Source of the DNA: Marinobacterium zhoushanense
GTDB lineage: Bacteria > Pseudomonadota > Gammaproteobacteria > Pseudomonadales > Balneatricaceae
Assembly: GCF_014641945.1 (NCBI RefSeq)
Contig: NZ_BMIJ01000002.1
Location: 275,926-339,925, forward strand
Length of the DNA stretch: 64,000 nucleotides
Direction: 5' to 3'
The stretch's first letter is position 1. Every line of letters begins with the position of its first letter. A program made the position numbers and the translations under genes. This document shows, in pieces, positions 54,816 through 63,589 of the stretch. The notes beneath the pieces were generated by a model. That model was given only the letters and a program-made list of their open reading frames with translations, searched no databases and was not told where the DNA came from.

Positions 54816-55991
54816 ATGGAAAACTATAACAAGTTCATGCGTACTCTCCTGGCCGGCACCGTCGTCGCCACCCTTAGCGCCCAGGCGCTGGCGGACAATG
54901 CCGAGCCGATCAAGGTCGGTGTCATGCTGCCGTTCAGCGGTATCTATGCGGCCCTTGGCGATGCCGGCCGCAACGGTCTGAAAATGGCATTGAAGGAGCA
55001 TGCGGGTGAGCTCCACGGCCGCCAGATCGAATTTATCGAGATGGATACCGAAGCCAAGCCGGAGAGGGCTCCGGAGATCGCCTCCTCCCTGCTCAATCAG
55101 CACCACGCGAATTTCATCATCGGCCCGGTTCACTCCGGGGTGGCCATGGGCATGATCAAGGTGTTGAAGGACCAGGACACCATCATGATCATCCCCAACG
55201 CCGGCGCCAATGCCGCCACCGGGCCGCTCTGTGCACCGAATATTTTCCGCACCTCCTTCTCCATGTGGCAGCCCTCCTACCCGATGGGCCAGGTGGCGTT
55301 GGATAGCGCCTACAAGCGCGTCGTGACCATGAGCTGGAACTATGGCGCGGGGCGTGAAAGCCTGGAGGGATTCGAGGAGGCGTTCAAGGCAGGAGGCGGC
55401 GAGATCATCAAGCAGATCATGGTGCCCTTCCCGAAAACCGAGTTCCAGTCCTACCTGTCGGAGATCGGTTCGATCAACCCGGATGCCGTGTTCGTCTTCT
55501 TCGCCGGTGGCGGCGCGGTCAAGTTCGTCAAGGATTACGATGCGCTGGGCCTGAAAGGCAAGATCCCGTTGCTCGGCAGCGGTTTCCTGACCGAGGGCAC
55601 CACCTCCGCCCAGGGACCGTCAGCCGAGGGTATCCGCACCACCCTGCACTATGCCGACGGCCTGGATAACGAGGTCAACACCAAGTTCCGCCAGAACTAC
55701 CAGCAGATGTTCGGCAAGGAGGCGGATATCTACGCGGTACAGGGCTACGACGCAGGTCTCTTGATCGCCAAGGCGGTGGATCAGCTCGGTGGCGATATCA
55801 GCGATCAGGCGGCCCTGATCCAGGCGATGGAAAGCACCACGCTGCTGAGCCCGCGCGGCGAGGTCAGCTTCTCCAAGGCGCATAACCCGATCCAGAACAT
55901 CTACCTGCGTGAGGTGGTGGACGGCGCTAATAAGGTGATCGACGTGCCGGCGGCCAAGCTGGAAGACCCGGCGCGCGGCTGCAAGCTCTGA
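54816..55991 (+). CDS. ABC transporter substrate-binding protein, LIV/aromatic-acid type
   Basis: 391 residues with a signal peptide (1-26, ending AQALADN) and a type I periplasmic binding fold of the branched-chain amino-acid (peripla_BP_6) group: VGVMLPFSGIYAALG, NAGANAATGPLCAPNIFRTSFS, and YDAGLLIAKA. Relatives of this kind serve aromatic acids such as benzoate or hydroxybenzoate in several degraders. GAGAGGT precedes the ATG. It is the first of five importer genes and lies behind a Pm-type promoter next to benABCD, so benzoate is the favoured cargo; this is inference. Confidence 0.88.
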   Translation: MENYNKFMRTLLAGTVVATLSAQALADNAEPIKVGVMLPFSGIYAALGDAGRNGLKMALKEHAGELHGRQIEFIEMDTEAKPERAPEIASSLLNQHHANFIIGPVHSGVAMGMIKVLKDQDTIMIIPNAGANAATGPLCAPNIFRTSFSMWQPSYPMGQVALDSAYKRVVTMSWNYGAGRESLEGFEEAFKAGGGEIIKQIMVPFPKTEFQSYLSEIGSINPDAVFVFFAGGGAVKFVKDYDALGLKGKIPLLGSGFLTEGTTSAQGPSAEGIRTTLHYADGLDNEVNTKFRQNYQQMFGKEADIYAVQGYDAGLLIAKAVDQLGGDISDQAALIQAMESTTLLSPRGEVSFSKAHNPIQNIYLREVVDGANKVIDVPAAKLEDPARGCKL

Positions 55992-56057
55992 TAGTTCAGC
56001 AGTCCGGAGGCGGCGCCACCCGCCTCTATAAGCAATTGATTGACTTCGGAAGTAGCC

Positions 56058-56921
56058 ATGACAACTTCACTATTTTTCGTGCAGCTGATCAACGGTCTGC
56101 AGTACGGCCTGCTATTGTTCCTGATCGCCTCCGGCCTGACACTGGTCTTTGGCGTCATGGGCATCCTTAACCTCGCCCACGGCTCCATGTACATGGTGGG
56201 CGCCTACCTGGCCTGGTACTTCGTGCAGCAGACCGGCAGTTTCACACTGAGCGCTGTGATCTCCGCGATCATCGCGCTGCTGATCGGCATTGTCGTCGAG
56301 CGCACGCTGATCCAGCGTCTGTACCGGCGTAACCACCTGGATCAGGTGCTGCTGACCATCGGCATGATCTTCGTGTTCAACGCCCTGCAGAGCATCCTCT
56401 GGGGGAACGACCCGCTGGGGGTGCAGGTGCCCGATGCCATGTCCGCGGCCATACCGCTGACTGATGTGGTCGAATACCCGGTCTACCGTCTCTTCGTGGC
56501 GCTGCTCTGCGTCGCCATCGCCGCCATCATGTACTACATGATCAATCGCACCCGCCTGGGAATGCTGATCCGCGCCGGTGAATCCAACCGTGAGATGGTC
56601 GAGTGCCTGGGCATCGATATCAGCCGCCTGTACACCATCGTCTTCGCCATCGGCGTCATGCTTGCCGCTGTCGCCGGTGTCATCGCCGCCCCAATGAGTT
56701 CGATCGTGCCGGGTATGGGCGAGCATGTGCTGATCGCCTGCTTCGTGGTCGTCGTCATCGGCGGCATGGGCTCGATCAAGGGCGCCCTCATCGGCGCGCT
56801 GCTGGTCGGGCTGGTGGATACCTTCGCCTCGGTGCTGCTACCCCAACTGTCGAGCATGATGATCTACATCCTCATGGCGTTCATTCTGCTGATCAAACCT
56901 CAGGGTTTGTTCTCATCCTGA
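56058..56921 (+). CDS. ABC transporter permease, LivH type
   Basis: 287 residues with about eight membrane helices. LivH features: FVQLINGLQYGLLLFLIASGLTLVFG at the N-terminus, NLAHGSMYMVGAYLAW, RAGESNREMVECLGI (coupling loop) and VVVIGGMGSIKGALIGA. Start: ATG at 56058 with GGAAG upstream; a TTG at 56040 is in frame but less likely. Confidence 0.92.
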   Translation: MTTSLFFVQLINGLQYGLLLFLIASGLTLVFGVMGILNLAHGSMYMVGAYLAWYFVQQTGSFTLSAVISAIIALLIGIVVERTLIQRLYRRNHLDQVLLTIGMIFVFNALQSILWGNDPLGVQVPDAMSAAIPLTDVVEYPVYRLFVALLCVAIAAIMYYMINRTRLGMLIRAGESNREMVECLGIDISRLYTIVFAIGVMLAAVAGVIAAPMSSIVPGMGEHVLIACFVVVVIGGMGSIKGALIGALLVGLVDTFASVLLPQLSSMMIYILMAFILLIKPQGLFSS

Positions 56922-56936
56922 TCCGGAGGTGCTGTC

Positions 56937-57896
56937 ATGTTATTCAACAACCGTACCGAACGTTACTTCGTCTGGGTGTTCTTCCCGCTGGCGCTGCTGA
57001 TGCCGCTGTTCCTGGAGCAGAACACCTTCTACGTCAGCAAGCTGACCACGGTGATGATCTTCGCGATCTTCGTCATGTCACTGGATTACCTGGTCGGCCG
57101 TTGCGGCCTGATCACCCTGGGCCACGCCATGTTCTACGGCCTCGGCGGCTATATCTTCGTGATGATCGCGCCGGAGTACGAGGCGGTTAACTTCTGGGTC
57201 TATACCTTCTACATCTGCGTCATCGCCGCCGCCGTGGCACTGGTGATCGGTTTTCTGGTGCTGCGCACCAGCGGCATCTACATGATCATGATCACCTTGG
57301 CCTTCGCCCAGATGACCTACTACTTCTTCTCCGACTCGCTCGATTTCGGCGGTAACGACGGTGTGTTCATCTACGTGAAACCGGACACCAGCCTCTTCGG
57401 CCTCAGCCTGTTCGATCTGGAGAACCCGACCCACTTCTATTACCTGTGCCTGCTGTCGCTATTCAATACGCTGTTCTTTTTTCGCCTGGTGACCCGCTCC
57501 CGCTTCGGCCGCGTCATCGACTCGATCCATGAGAATCCGGGACGGACTACGGCGTTGGGCTACAACATCTTCGTGTTCCGTCTGATGGCGTACACCATGG
57601 CATCGGCACTGGGCGCTTACGCCGGATACCTGTTCACCCTGCAGTACGGGTTCGTCAACCCGTCGATGCTGGCCTGGACCACATCCGGCTCCGCACTGGT
57701 GATGTCGATACTCGGCGGCATCGGCAGCATCTACGGCGCCATCCTCGGAGTCCTGGTGTACGAGGGGCTGCACTTCAGTCTGGAACACCTGACCGAGCAC
57801 TGGCTGCTGTTCATGGGCGCTCTGATCATCCTGATGGTGATCCTGTTCAAGAACGGTATCGCGGGTTACCTCGAGAAGCTTTTGGAGAGACGCTGA
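56937..57896 (+). CDS. ABC transporter permease, LivM type
   Basis: 319 residues with about nine helices. LivM features: DYLVGRCGLITLGHAMFYGLGGY, SIHENPGRTTALGYN (coupling helix) and SGSALVMSILGGIGSIYGAILG. GGAGGTG lies before the ATG. Its stop overlaps the start of the next gene. Confidence 0.92.
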   Translation: MLFNNRTERYFVWVFFPLALLMPLFLEQNTFYVSKLTTVMIFAIFVMSLDYLVGRCGLITLGHAMFYGLGGYIFVMIAPEYEAVNFWVYTFYICVIAAAVALVIGFLVLRTSGIYMIMITLAFAQMTYYFFSDSLDFGGNDGVFIYVKPDTSLFGLSLFDLENPTHFYYLCLLSLFNTLFFFRLVTRSRFGRVIDSIHENPGRTTALGYNIFVFRLMAYTMASALGAYAGYLFTLQYGFVNPSMLAWTTSGSALVMSILGGIGSIYGAILGVLVYEGLHFSLEHLTEHWLLFMGALIILMVILFKNGIAGYLEKLLERR

Positions 57897-58675
57897 TGAA
57901 TAACAACGTGATTCTGGAAAGCCAAGTGATTCTGGAAACAGAGGGGCTGTGCAAGTACTGGGGCGGTCTCAAGGCGCTCGACGATATCTCGCTGAAATTC
58001 CATGACCGTGAGCTGCACGGCATCGTCGGCCCCAATGGCGCGGGCAAGAGCACACTGCTGAACCTGCTCTGTGGCCACTACAAACCGACCAGTGGCCGGA
58101 TCGTTCACGAGGGTGCGCCGATCGATGCGATCAAACCCTACGCCTTCGCGCGCCGGGGGATAGGCCGCAGCTTTCAGAAAACCAATATCTACCCCAACGC
58201 CACCTGTCTGGAAAACTGCAGCGTCGCCGTGCAACGCCGTATGGGCGGCAGCTTCAACTTCCTGCGCTCTCGCCACCGCCAGGAGGTGTTGGAGGAGATC
58301 GCCACCGAGGCACTGGAAAAGGTCGGCCTGCTGTCACGCCGGAACGAGGTCGCCGCGCATATCAGTTACGGCGAACAGCGCCAGCTGGAGATCGCCATGG
58401 TATTGGCGACCTCCCCCTGCGTACTGCTGCTGGACGAGCCGATGGCCGGCATGGGCCATGAGGAGTCGCAACTGATTATCGAGCTGCTCAAGCAGCTCAA
58501 GCAGGAGTACTGCATCGTGCTGGTCGAGCACGATATGGACGCGGTGTTCGAGCTGTCCGACAAACTGACGGTGATGGTCGACGGCCAGCACCTGACCACC
58601 GGCACTGTCGATCGGGTGCGTGACGATCCGAGGGTGAAGGAAGCCTACCTGGGCCAGGGCGATGAGGTGTACTGA
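57896..58675 (+). CDS. ABC transporter ATP-binding protein, LivG type
   Basis: 259 residues. Walker A GPNGAGKST, a signature loop ISYGEQRQLEIAM (in place of the usual LSGGQ), Walker B VLLLDEPMAGM and the H-loop VEHDMDAV. The start overlaps the stop of the LivM gene. Confidence 0.93.
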   Translation: MNNNVILESQVILETEGLCKYWGGLKALDDISLKFHDRELHGIVGPNGAGKSTLLNLLCGHYKPTSGRIVHEGAPIDAIKPYAFARRGIGRSFQKTNIYPNATCLENCSVAVQRRMGGSFNFLRSRHRQEVLEEIATEALEKVGLLSRRNEVAAHISYGEQRQLEIAMVLATSPCVLLLDEPMAGMGHEESQLIIELLKQLKQEYCIVLVEHDMDAVFELSDKLTVMVDGQHLTTGTVDRVRDDPRVKEAYLGQGDEVY

Positions 58676-58678
58676 GCG

Positions 58679-59389
58679 ATGAATAAACTACTGGAAGTAA
58701 AAAGCCTGCATACCCTCTACGGCGAGAGCCATGTGCTGCACGGCGTGGGATTCGATGTGGAGCCGGGCCAGGCGGTCAGCCTGATGGGCCGTAACGGCAT
58801 GGGCAAGACCACCACGCTGAAATCGATCCTGGGACTGGTGCAACCACGCAGCGGCAACGTGCTGTTCAATGGTGAGGAGATCACCCAGTTGCCCACCTGG
58901 CAGCGGATGCGACGGGATATCGCCTATGTCCCAGAGGGGCGCGGCATGTTCCACAATCTGTCGGTGAAGGAGCATCTGCAGATGGCCGCCCGCCCGAACA
59001 AAAGGGGCGAACATAATTGGGACTACGACCGGGTGCTGGAAACCTTCCCCCGGCTGCAGGAGCGCCTGGGTAACCTGGGTACCCAGCTCTCCGGCGGCGA
59101 GCAGCAGATGCTGGCGATCGGCCGCGCACTGGTGACCAACCCGGACCTGTTAATCCTGGATGAAGCCACCGAAGGTCTGGCACCGCTGATCCGCAAGGAG
59201 ATCTGGGAGGTGATCCGCACCATCAAGGCCAGCGGCATCTCCACCATCATCGTCGACAAGAACATCAAGGTGCTGAAGGAGTTGTGTGACAAGCACATCG
59301 TACTGGTCAAGGGCCAGGTGGTGTTCAGCGACAGCTCTGAGGGGCTGAGCGCCAGACTCGATGAAGTGGAGTCCTACCTGGGGGTATAA
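58679..59389 (+). CDS. ABC transporter ATP-binding protein, LivF type
   Basis: 236 residues. Walker A GRNGMGKTT, signature LSGGEQQML, Walker B LLILDEATEGLAP; the switch His position reads VDKNIK rather than EHD/EQN, a common LivF variation. It starts 3 nt after the LivG stop and completes the importer. Confidence 0.93.
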   Translation: MNKLLEVKSLHTLYGESHVLHGVGFDVEPGQAVSLMGRNGMGKTTTLKSILGLVQPRSGNVLFNGEEITQLPTWQRMRRDIAYVPEGRGMFHNLSVKEHLQMAARPNKRGEHNWDYDRVLETFPRLQERLGNLGTQLSGGEQQMLAIGRALVTNPDLLILDEATEGLAPLIRKEIWEVIRTIKASGISTIIVDKNIKVLKELCDKHIVLVKGQVVFSDSSEGLSARLDEVESYLGV

Positions 59390-59394
59390 GGCCG

Positions 59395-59416
59395 CAGGCC
59401 CCGTCAGCGGGGCCTG
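59395..59416 (+). terminator. Hairpin after the ABC importer operon
   Basis: Stem CAGGCCCCG / CGGGGCCTG with a TCAG loop, 6 nt past the LivF stop. Only a weak T-rich tail follows. Confidence 0.6.
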
Positions 59417-59504
59417 GATACCCTGTCTGTTCGACATTTCGTTGATCGGGACGTTCTAGTAACATGCCCCGTTTATGGTCTACCACCTGTAGGGACAGCC
59501 TGAA

Positions 59505-60323
59505 ATGAGCTCAGATCTCGACACGGACTCAACCGATAACCCTGTGACCCCGACTCGTCAGGGGATAGGCTCCCTGGAGCTGGGTCTGAAGATACTGGAC
59601 ACCATCGCGCAATCGGCACATCCGCTCAGCCTGAAGGAGCTTTCCCAGCGCCTGCAACTGTCACCGAGCCGGCTGTACAAATACCTGGTCAGCCTGATGC
59701 GCACGGACTATATCGTGCAGGACAGGTCCAACTGTTACTCCCTCGCCCATGCCAGCCTGACACTGGGGGTGGCGGCGCTGCGACGAATCGACCCTATCCA
59801 GCTCACCTTTCAGGCGGTGGAAAAGCTCAACACCAGCAAGGATGTAACAACCTCGGTAACGATCTGGAACGGACATGCGCCACTGGTGATCAAATGGCTC
59901 GATGCCAGCCAGCCGGTGGCGGTCAATGTCCGCCTGGGGATAGAGCTGTCGCCTTTCTTTTCGGTTTCAGGCCGCATCTTTCTCGCCAACCTGCCCCGGC
60001 AACGGATGCTGGAGATTGTCGAGGCCTTCTACCAGTCGCCCCCGGCCCTGCCCAGGCACAATGGAACGCCGATACAGAAAGAGGCGTTCTACCGCCATCT
60101 AGAAGAGGTCAGGGAGCGCAACTACTGCTGTTTCTACGGCGATTACCTGCCGGATATCAATGTCATGGGCAGTGCAATTCACGATATCAACGGCAATGTC
60201 TCATCGGTGGTATCGATCATGGGCCTGGCGGGTGATATCGACGTGAGGCCCGGCGGTCCCTACCACCGGGCGCTGTTAAGCTGCACGCGTCAGGTAACCG
60301 ATCAGATCTGCGGTCAGCGCTGA
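59505..60323 (+). CDS. IclR family transcriptional regulator
   Basis: 272 residues. N-terminal winged helix (GLKILDTIAQSAHPLSLKELSQRLQLSPSRLYKYL) and a C-terminal IclR effector domain with DINVMGSAIHDINGNV and the late GPYHRALLSCTRQV. IclR proteins often sense aromatic acids or their catabolites (PcaR, PobR and others). It lies between the aromatic importer and the BenR-type gene, converging with the latter. Its target is unknown; the importer, the meta operon or its own gene are candidates. Confidence 0.9.
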   Translation: MSSDLDTDSTDNPVTPTRQGIGSLELGLKILDTIAQSAHPLSLKELSQRLQLSPSRLYKYLVSLMRTDYIVQDRSNCYSLAHASLTLGVAALRRIDPIQLTFQAVEKLNTSKDVTTSVTIWNGHAPLVIKWLDASQPVAVNVRLGIELSPFFSVSGRIFLANLPRQRMLEIVEAFYQSPPALPRHNGTPIQKEAFYRHLEEVRERNYCCFYGDYLPDINVMGSAIHDINGNVSSVVSIMGLAGDIDVRPGGPYHRALLSCTRQVTDQICGQR

Positions 60324-60345
60324 GCGCCACTAAGCTGAGTGAACG

Positions 60346-61323
60346 TTAGCGCCGCCGCTTGAAGGTTTCAGAGGGCAACTCGCCGAACATCTTGCGGTAA
60401 TCGGAGGAGAAACGTCCCAGGTGGGTGAAGCCGTAATCCAGCGCGACTTCGGTTACGTTACGCACCTTGTGATTTGAGATCAGCTCTGCACGCAGATTCT
60501 TCAGCTTGGCATGTTTCACGTATAACCGCGGTGTCAGGCCGAAGTGCTTGGAAAACTGGTTGTACACCGTGCGTACACTGACGTTGCTGGTCTGCGCCAG
60601 CTCATCCACATCGATCTCCTCTTTGATGTGGGCATCGATGTAGGCGATCAGCTCGGCAAAGCCGCGGTCCATGCCAGCGCAGGACTGCTCCTGGGAGTTG
60701 TTGGCAAACTGCTGCAACAGCTTTCTAAGTAAAATATCGCGGTAGGGCAGGAGCAGGCTGTCGAGTTCGACCTCGTTCTCGTTGGCTTCGGTGAGCAGGG
60801 CATCGAGAAAACGCAGGAAGCAGACCGCATTATTGAGGTCCACGACACGGCGCTCAAAACGGATACCGTCACGCGGTACCATACCGATCTGCTCGAGACA
60901 GGCGCCCTTCAAAATCTCTTCGGGCACCTTGATAATCACCTTTTCGCAGTCCTCGGTGTAGGACAGGTCGATGCGCTCTTTGGGGTTCATCATCAACGCC
61001 TGGCCCGGGTGCAGCAGCAGGCGTTGATCGTCATCATAGTGCCAGTAGCACTGCCCTTTGGTCACCACCTGGAAGTGGTACACCTCGGCCAGATCCGGGC
61101 AGCGCACGCGCACCTGGTCACCATAACTGATGCGGGATAGGCCGATATCGGCGAACTCGGTATAACTCAGGCTGGCAGATGAGGACTCCGAACGCCCCTG
61201 CTGCGCCGCCATCTCCAGACGGTGGCGTCCAACATGCTGGTTGACATAGTCGGAGACCAGAAACGGGTGAGCGCCATCGAATACTTTCGAGTTGTTGAGC
61301 ACATCGAGCAGCATATCAACCAC
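60346..61323 (-). CDS. benR: AraC/XylS family regulator BenR
   Basis: 325 residues, closely following XylS/BenR from end to end: FLVSDYVNQHVGRHRL, LSRISYGDQVRVRCPDL, LSYTEDCEKVIIKVPEEIL, and two helix-turn-helix units (VDELAQTSNVSVRTVYN; VTEVALDYGFTHLGRFSSDYR) ending FGELPSET. The family binds benzoate or toluate and activates ben/Pm promoters through paired TGCA-N6-GGNTA boxes, which are found upstream of benA and the ABC importer. A 14-bp perfect palindrome lies 20 nt before the ATG. Confidence 0.92.
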   Translation of the reverse strand: MVDMLLDVLNNSKVFDGAHPFLVSDYVNQHVGRHRLEMAAQQGRSESSSASLSYTEFADIGLSRISYGDQVRVRCPDLAEVYHFQVVTKGQCYWHYDDDQRLLLHPGQALMMNPKERIDLSYTEDCEKVIIKVPEEILKGACLEQIGMVPRDGIRFERRVVDLNNAVCFLRFLDALLTEANENEVELDSLLLPYRDILLRKLLQQFANNSQEQSCAGMDRGFAELIAYIDAHIKEEIDVDELAQTSNVSVRTVYNQFSKHFGLTPRLYVKHAKLKNLRAELISNHKVRNVTEVALDYGFTHLGRFSSDYRKMFGELPSETFKRRR

Positions 61324-61343
61324 CTAGCTATTTTATACTTATT

Positions 61344-61357
61344 ATTAATCGATTAAT
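61344..61357. promoter_or_regulatory. Perfect palindrome upstream of benR
   Basis: ATTAATC / GATTAAT forms a 14-bp perfect palindrome in an AT-rich stretch 20 nt upstream of the benR ATG. It may be an operator or part of the promoter. Confidence 0.4.
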
Positions 61358-61456
61358 TATAGGTAAATAAAACCGGCGCTTCAATGGGTGCTTTTTGCAC
61401 AATCCGGCCCAATATGAGCACCACTTGCTGCCCCTGATTCGAGCACTGCCAAGCGT

Positions 61457-61485
61457 AAAATAAAAGCGCCCGCACGGGGCGGGCG
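61457..61485 (-). terminator. Intrinsic terminator of the meta-pathway operon
   Basis: Minus-strand stem CGCCCGC / GCGGGCG with a five-base loop followed by TTTTATTTT, 25 nt past the dmpI stop. Confidence 0.9.
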
Positions 61486-61510
61486 AACTACGACTCGTTA
61501 AGAGGAGAAG

Positions 61511-61702
61511 TCAACGACCCAACTTTTTGGCCGAGACGCCGCCGATACCAAAGTGCTCCTTGGGCATCTCGGTGATCAGCACGCGGACGCTCTCCAGCGG
61601 GGCATCCAGCGAGCGGGCGATTGCCTCGCTCACCTCGGCGATCAGGCGCTCCTTCTTCTCCTCGGAACGCCCCTCCATGATGTGCACGACTGCGATAGGC
61701 AT
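61511..61702 (-). CDS. dmpI: 4-Oxalocrotonate tautomerase (DmpI/XylH)
   Basis: 63 codons, 62 residues after Met removal, the exact family length. Catalytic Pro1, Arg11 (MEGRS), Arg39 (SVRVL) and Phe50 (KEHFGIGG) are all in place. It converts 2-hydroxymuconate to 2-oxohex-3-enedioate in the meta pathway. It is the last gene of the operon, 33 nt after dmpH. Confidence 0.95.
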   Translation of the reverse strand: MPIAVVHIMEGRSEEKKERLIAEVSEAIARSLDAPLESVRVLITEMPKEHFGIGGVSAKKLGR

Positions 61703-61735
61703 GGTCGCCTCCTGTCTATAAAGGGCTATGAAGGC

Positions 61736-62542
61736 TCAGACGAACTTGCCGCCGATGCTTCCAAGACCCTGATAATGCACGGTGAAGTTGTCACCCTTGT
61801 TGACCTGCACCGCCGCGGTGATTGCACCGATCATGATGAAGCTGCCCGCCTTCAGGCTCTCACCACGCTCGGCCAGCATATTGGCCAGCATCGCCACGGA
61901 CGCCGCCGGGTGGCCGAGTACCGCCGCACCGGCGCCGGTCTGTACCACTTCGCCGTTGATCTCCATCACCACGCCGAGGGTCTTCAGGTCCAGATCGGCC
62001 ACATCGGCCATGCGGCCGCCGGTGACGAAACGGCTGGAGGAGGAGTTGTCGGCGATCACGCTTTTCAGGTCGAACTTGAAGTCCTTGTAGCGGGAGTCGA
62101 TCACCTCCACTGCAGGCATCACAAAGTCGGTGGCGCGCAGCACGTCGCCGATGTGGATACCCGGGCCCTTCAGCTCATCCTTCAATACGAACGCCAGCTC
62201 GGCCTCGATCTTCGGGTGGATCAGCTCGTCGTGCTTGATCTCGCCGCCATCGGGCACGGTGAAGTAGTCGGCGAGGAAACCGTAGCAGGGGTGCTCGACA
62301 CCCATCTGTGCCATCTTGGCCCAGGAGGTCAGGCCCATCTTCATGCCGACGATCTTGTTGCCGCGCTCCTCCTTGCGGCGACGGATCTCCCACTGGATGT
62401 CGAACGCATCTTCGTAGGTCATGCTGGGGAAGTCATCGGTGATCTTGGTGACTTCGTATGCCTGCAGTTCGGCGTTCTCCAGGTGGATCGCCAGCTCTTC
62501 AACCTGTGATTTACTCAGGCTCTTACCTTTAACATCAGCCAT
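61736..62542 (-). CDS. dmpH: 4-Oxalocrotonate decarboxylase (DmpH/XylI)
   Basis: 268 residues of the hydratase/decarboxylase family. It carries DIQWEIRRRKEERGNKIVGMKMGLTS, the metal-binding HPKIEAELAFVL segment and VEVIDSRYKDFKFDL, as in DmpH. The related hydratase (DmpE/XylJ) has a different N-terminus; the segment GNKIVGMKMGLTSWAKMAQMGV is decarboxylase-like. It overlaps the dmpG stop by one base (TGATG). It releases CO2 to give 2-oxopent-4-enoate. Confidence 0.92.
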   Translation of the reverse strand: MADVKGKSLSKSQVEELAIHLENAELQAYEVTKITDDFPSMTYEDAFDIQWEIRRRKEERGNKIVGMKMGLTSWAKMAQMGVEHPCYGFLADYFTVPDGGEIKHDELIHPKIEAELAFVLKDELKGPGIHIGDVLRATDFVMPAVEVIDSRYKDFKFDLKSVIADNSSSSRFVTGGRMADVADLDLKTLGVVMEINGEVVQTGAGAAVLGHPAASVAMLANMLAERGESLKAGSFIMIGAITAAVQVNKGDNFTVHYQGLGSIGGKFV

Positions 62543-63570
62543 CAGATCAGCCCCTTCTGTTTCGCCATGGTCAGTGCCAGGTCTTCGATCATGTCCTCCT
62601 GCCCCCCCACGGTGCCGCGACGGCCCAGCTCGACCAGGATGTCACGGGCCGGGATGCCGTATTTCTTCTCCGCACGCTGGGCGAACAGCAGGAACGAGGA
62701 GTAGACACCGGCGTAGCCCAGGGTCAGTGCATCGCGGTCGACACGGATCGGCTGATCCATCAGCGGCACGATCAGGTCTTCGGCCACATCCATGATCTTG
62801 TACAGGTCGATGCCGGTCTCACAGCCCATGCGGTCCAGTACCGCACATAGCACCTCCAACGGTGTGTTGCCGGCGCCGGCACCCAGGCCCGCCACCGAAC
62901 CGTCGATACGCGCAGCACCCGCGTCGATGGCGGCCAGGGAGTTGGCCACGCCCATCGCCATGTTGTGGTGACCGTGGAAACCGATCTCGATAGTGTCCGG
63001 CAGCTCGTTACGCAGCAGGCCGATCTTTTCGCTCACCTCGTCCGGCAGCATGTAACCGGCCGAATCGGTGCAGTAGATGCAGTTGGCGCCGTAACCGACC
63101 ATCAGCTTGGCCTGCTCCAGGATCTTCGCCGCCGGCACCATGTGCGCCATCATCAGGAAGCCAACGGTGTCCATGTTCATCTCACGGGCCATGGTGATGT
63201 GCTGCTGGGACACATCCGCCTCGGTGCAGTGGGTCGCCACGCGGATGGTGGAGACGCCCAGCTCTTTGGCCATCTTCAGGTGATCGACGGTGCCGATCCC
63301 CGGCAGCAGCAGCGCCGAGACCTTGGCCTGCTTCATCTTCGGGATCACCGCACCGAGGTACTCCTCGTCGGTGTGGGCCGGGAAACCGTAGTTGACCGAG
63401 GCGCCGCCGAGGCCGTCGCCGTGGGTCACCTCGATCAGCGGCATCCCTGCTTCATCCATCGCCGTGGCGATGCTGACCATCTCGTCGACGCTGATCTGGT
63501 GGCGTTTTGCATGCATGCCGTCGCGCAGGCTCATATCGTGCAGACGGACTTTCTTACCTTGCAGATTCAT
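62542..63570 (-). CDS. dmpG: 4-Hydroxy-2-oxovalerate aldolase (DmpG/XylK)
   Basis: 342 residues. TIM-barrel class II aldolase with [16 protein letters not shown] (metal and base), [23 protein letters not shown] and the metal pair in [14 protein letters not shown]. The communication domain follows. It splits 4-hydroxy-2-oxovalerate to pyruvate and acetaldehyde, passing the latter to DmpF. Start: Met at 63570 with GGGAG 8 nt upstream, 19 nt after the DmpF stop; an in-frame Met at 63597 overlaps dmpF and is less likely. Confidence 0.95.
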   Translation of the reverse strand: MNLQGKKVRLHDMSLRDGMHAKRHQISVDEMVSIATAMDEAGMPLIEVTHGDGLGGASVNYGFPAHTDEEYLGAVIPKMKQAKVSALLLPGIGTVDHLKMAKELGVSTIRVATHCTEADVSQQHITMAREMNMDTVGFLMMAHMVPAAKILEQAKLMVGYGANCIYCTDSAGYMLPDEVSEKIGLLRNELPDTIEIGFHGHHNMAMGVANSLAAIDAGAARIDGSVAGLGAGAGNTPLEVLCAVLDRMGCETGIDLYKIMDVAEDLIVPLMDQPIRVDRDALTLGYAGVYSSFLLFAQRAEKKYGIPARDILVELGRRGTVGGQEDMIEDLALTMAKQKGLI

Positions 63571-63589
63571 ATTTCTATCTCCCGTCCTA

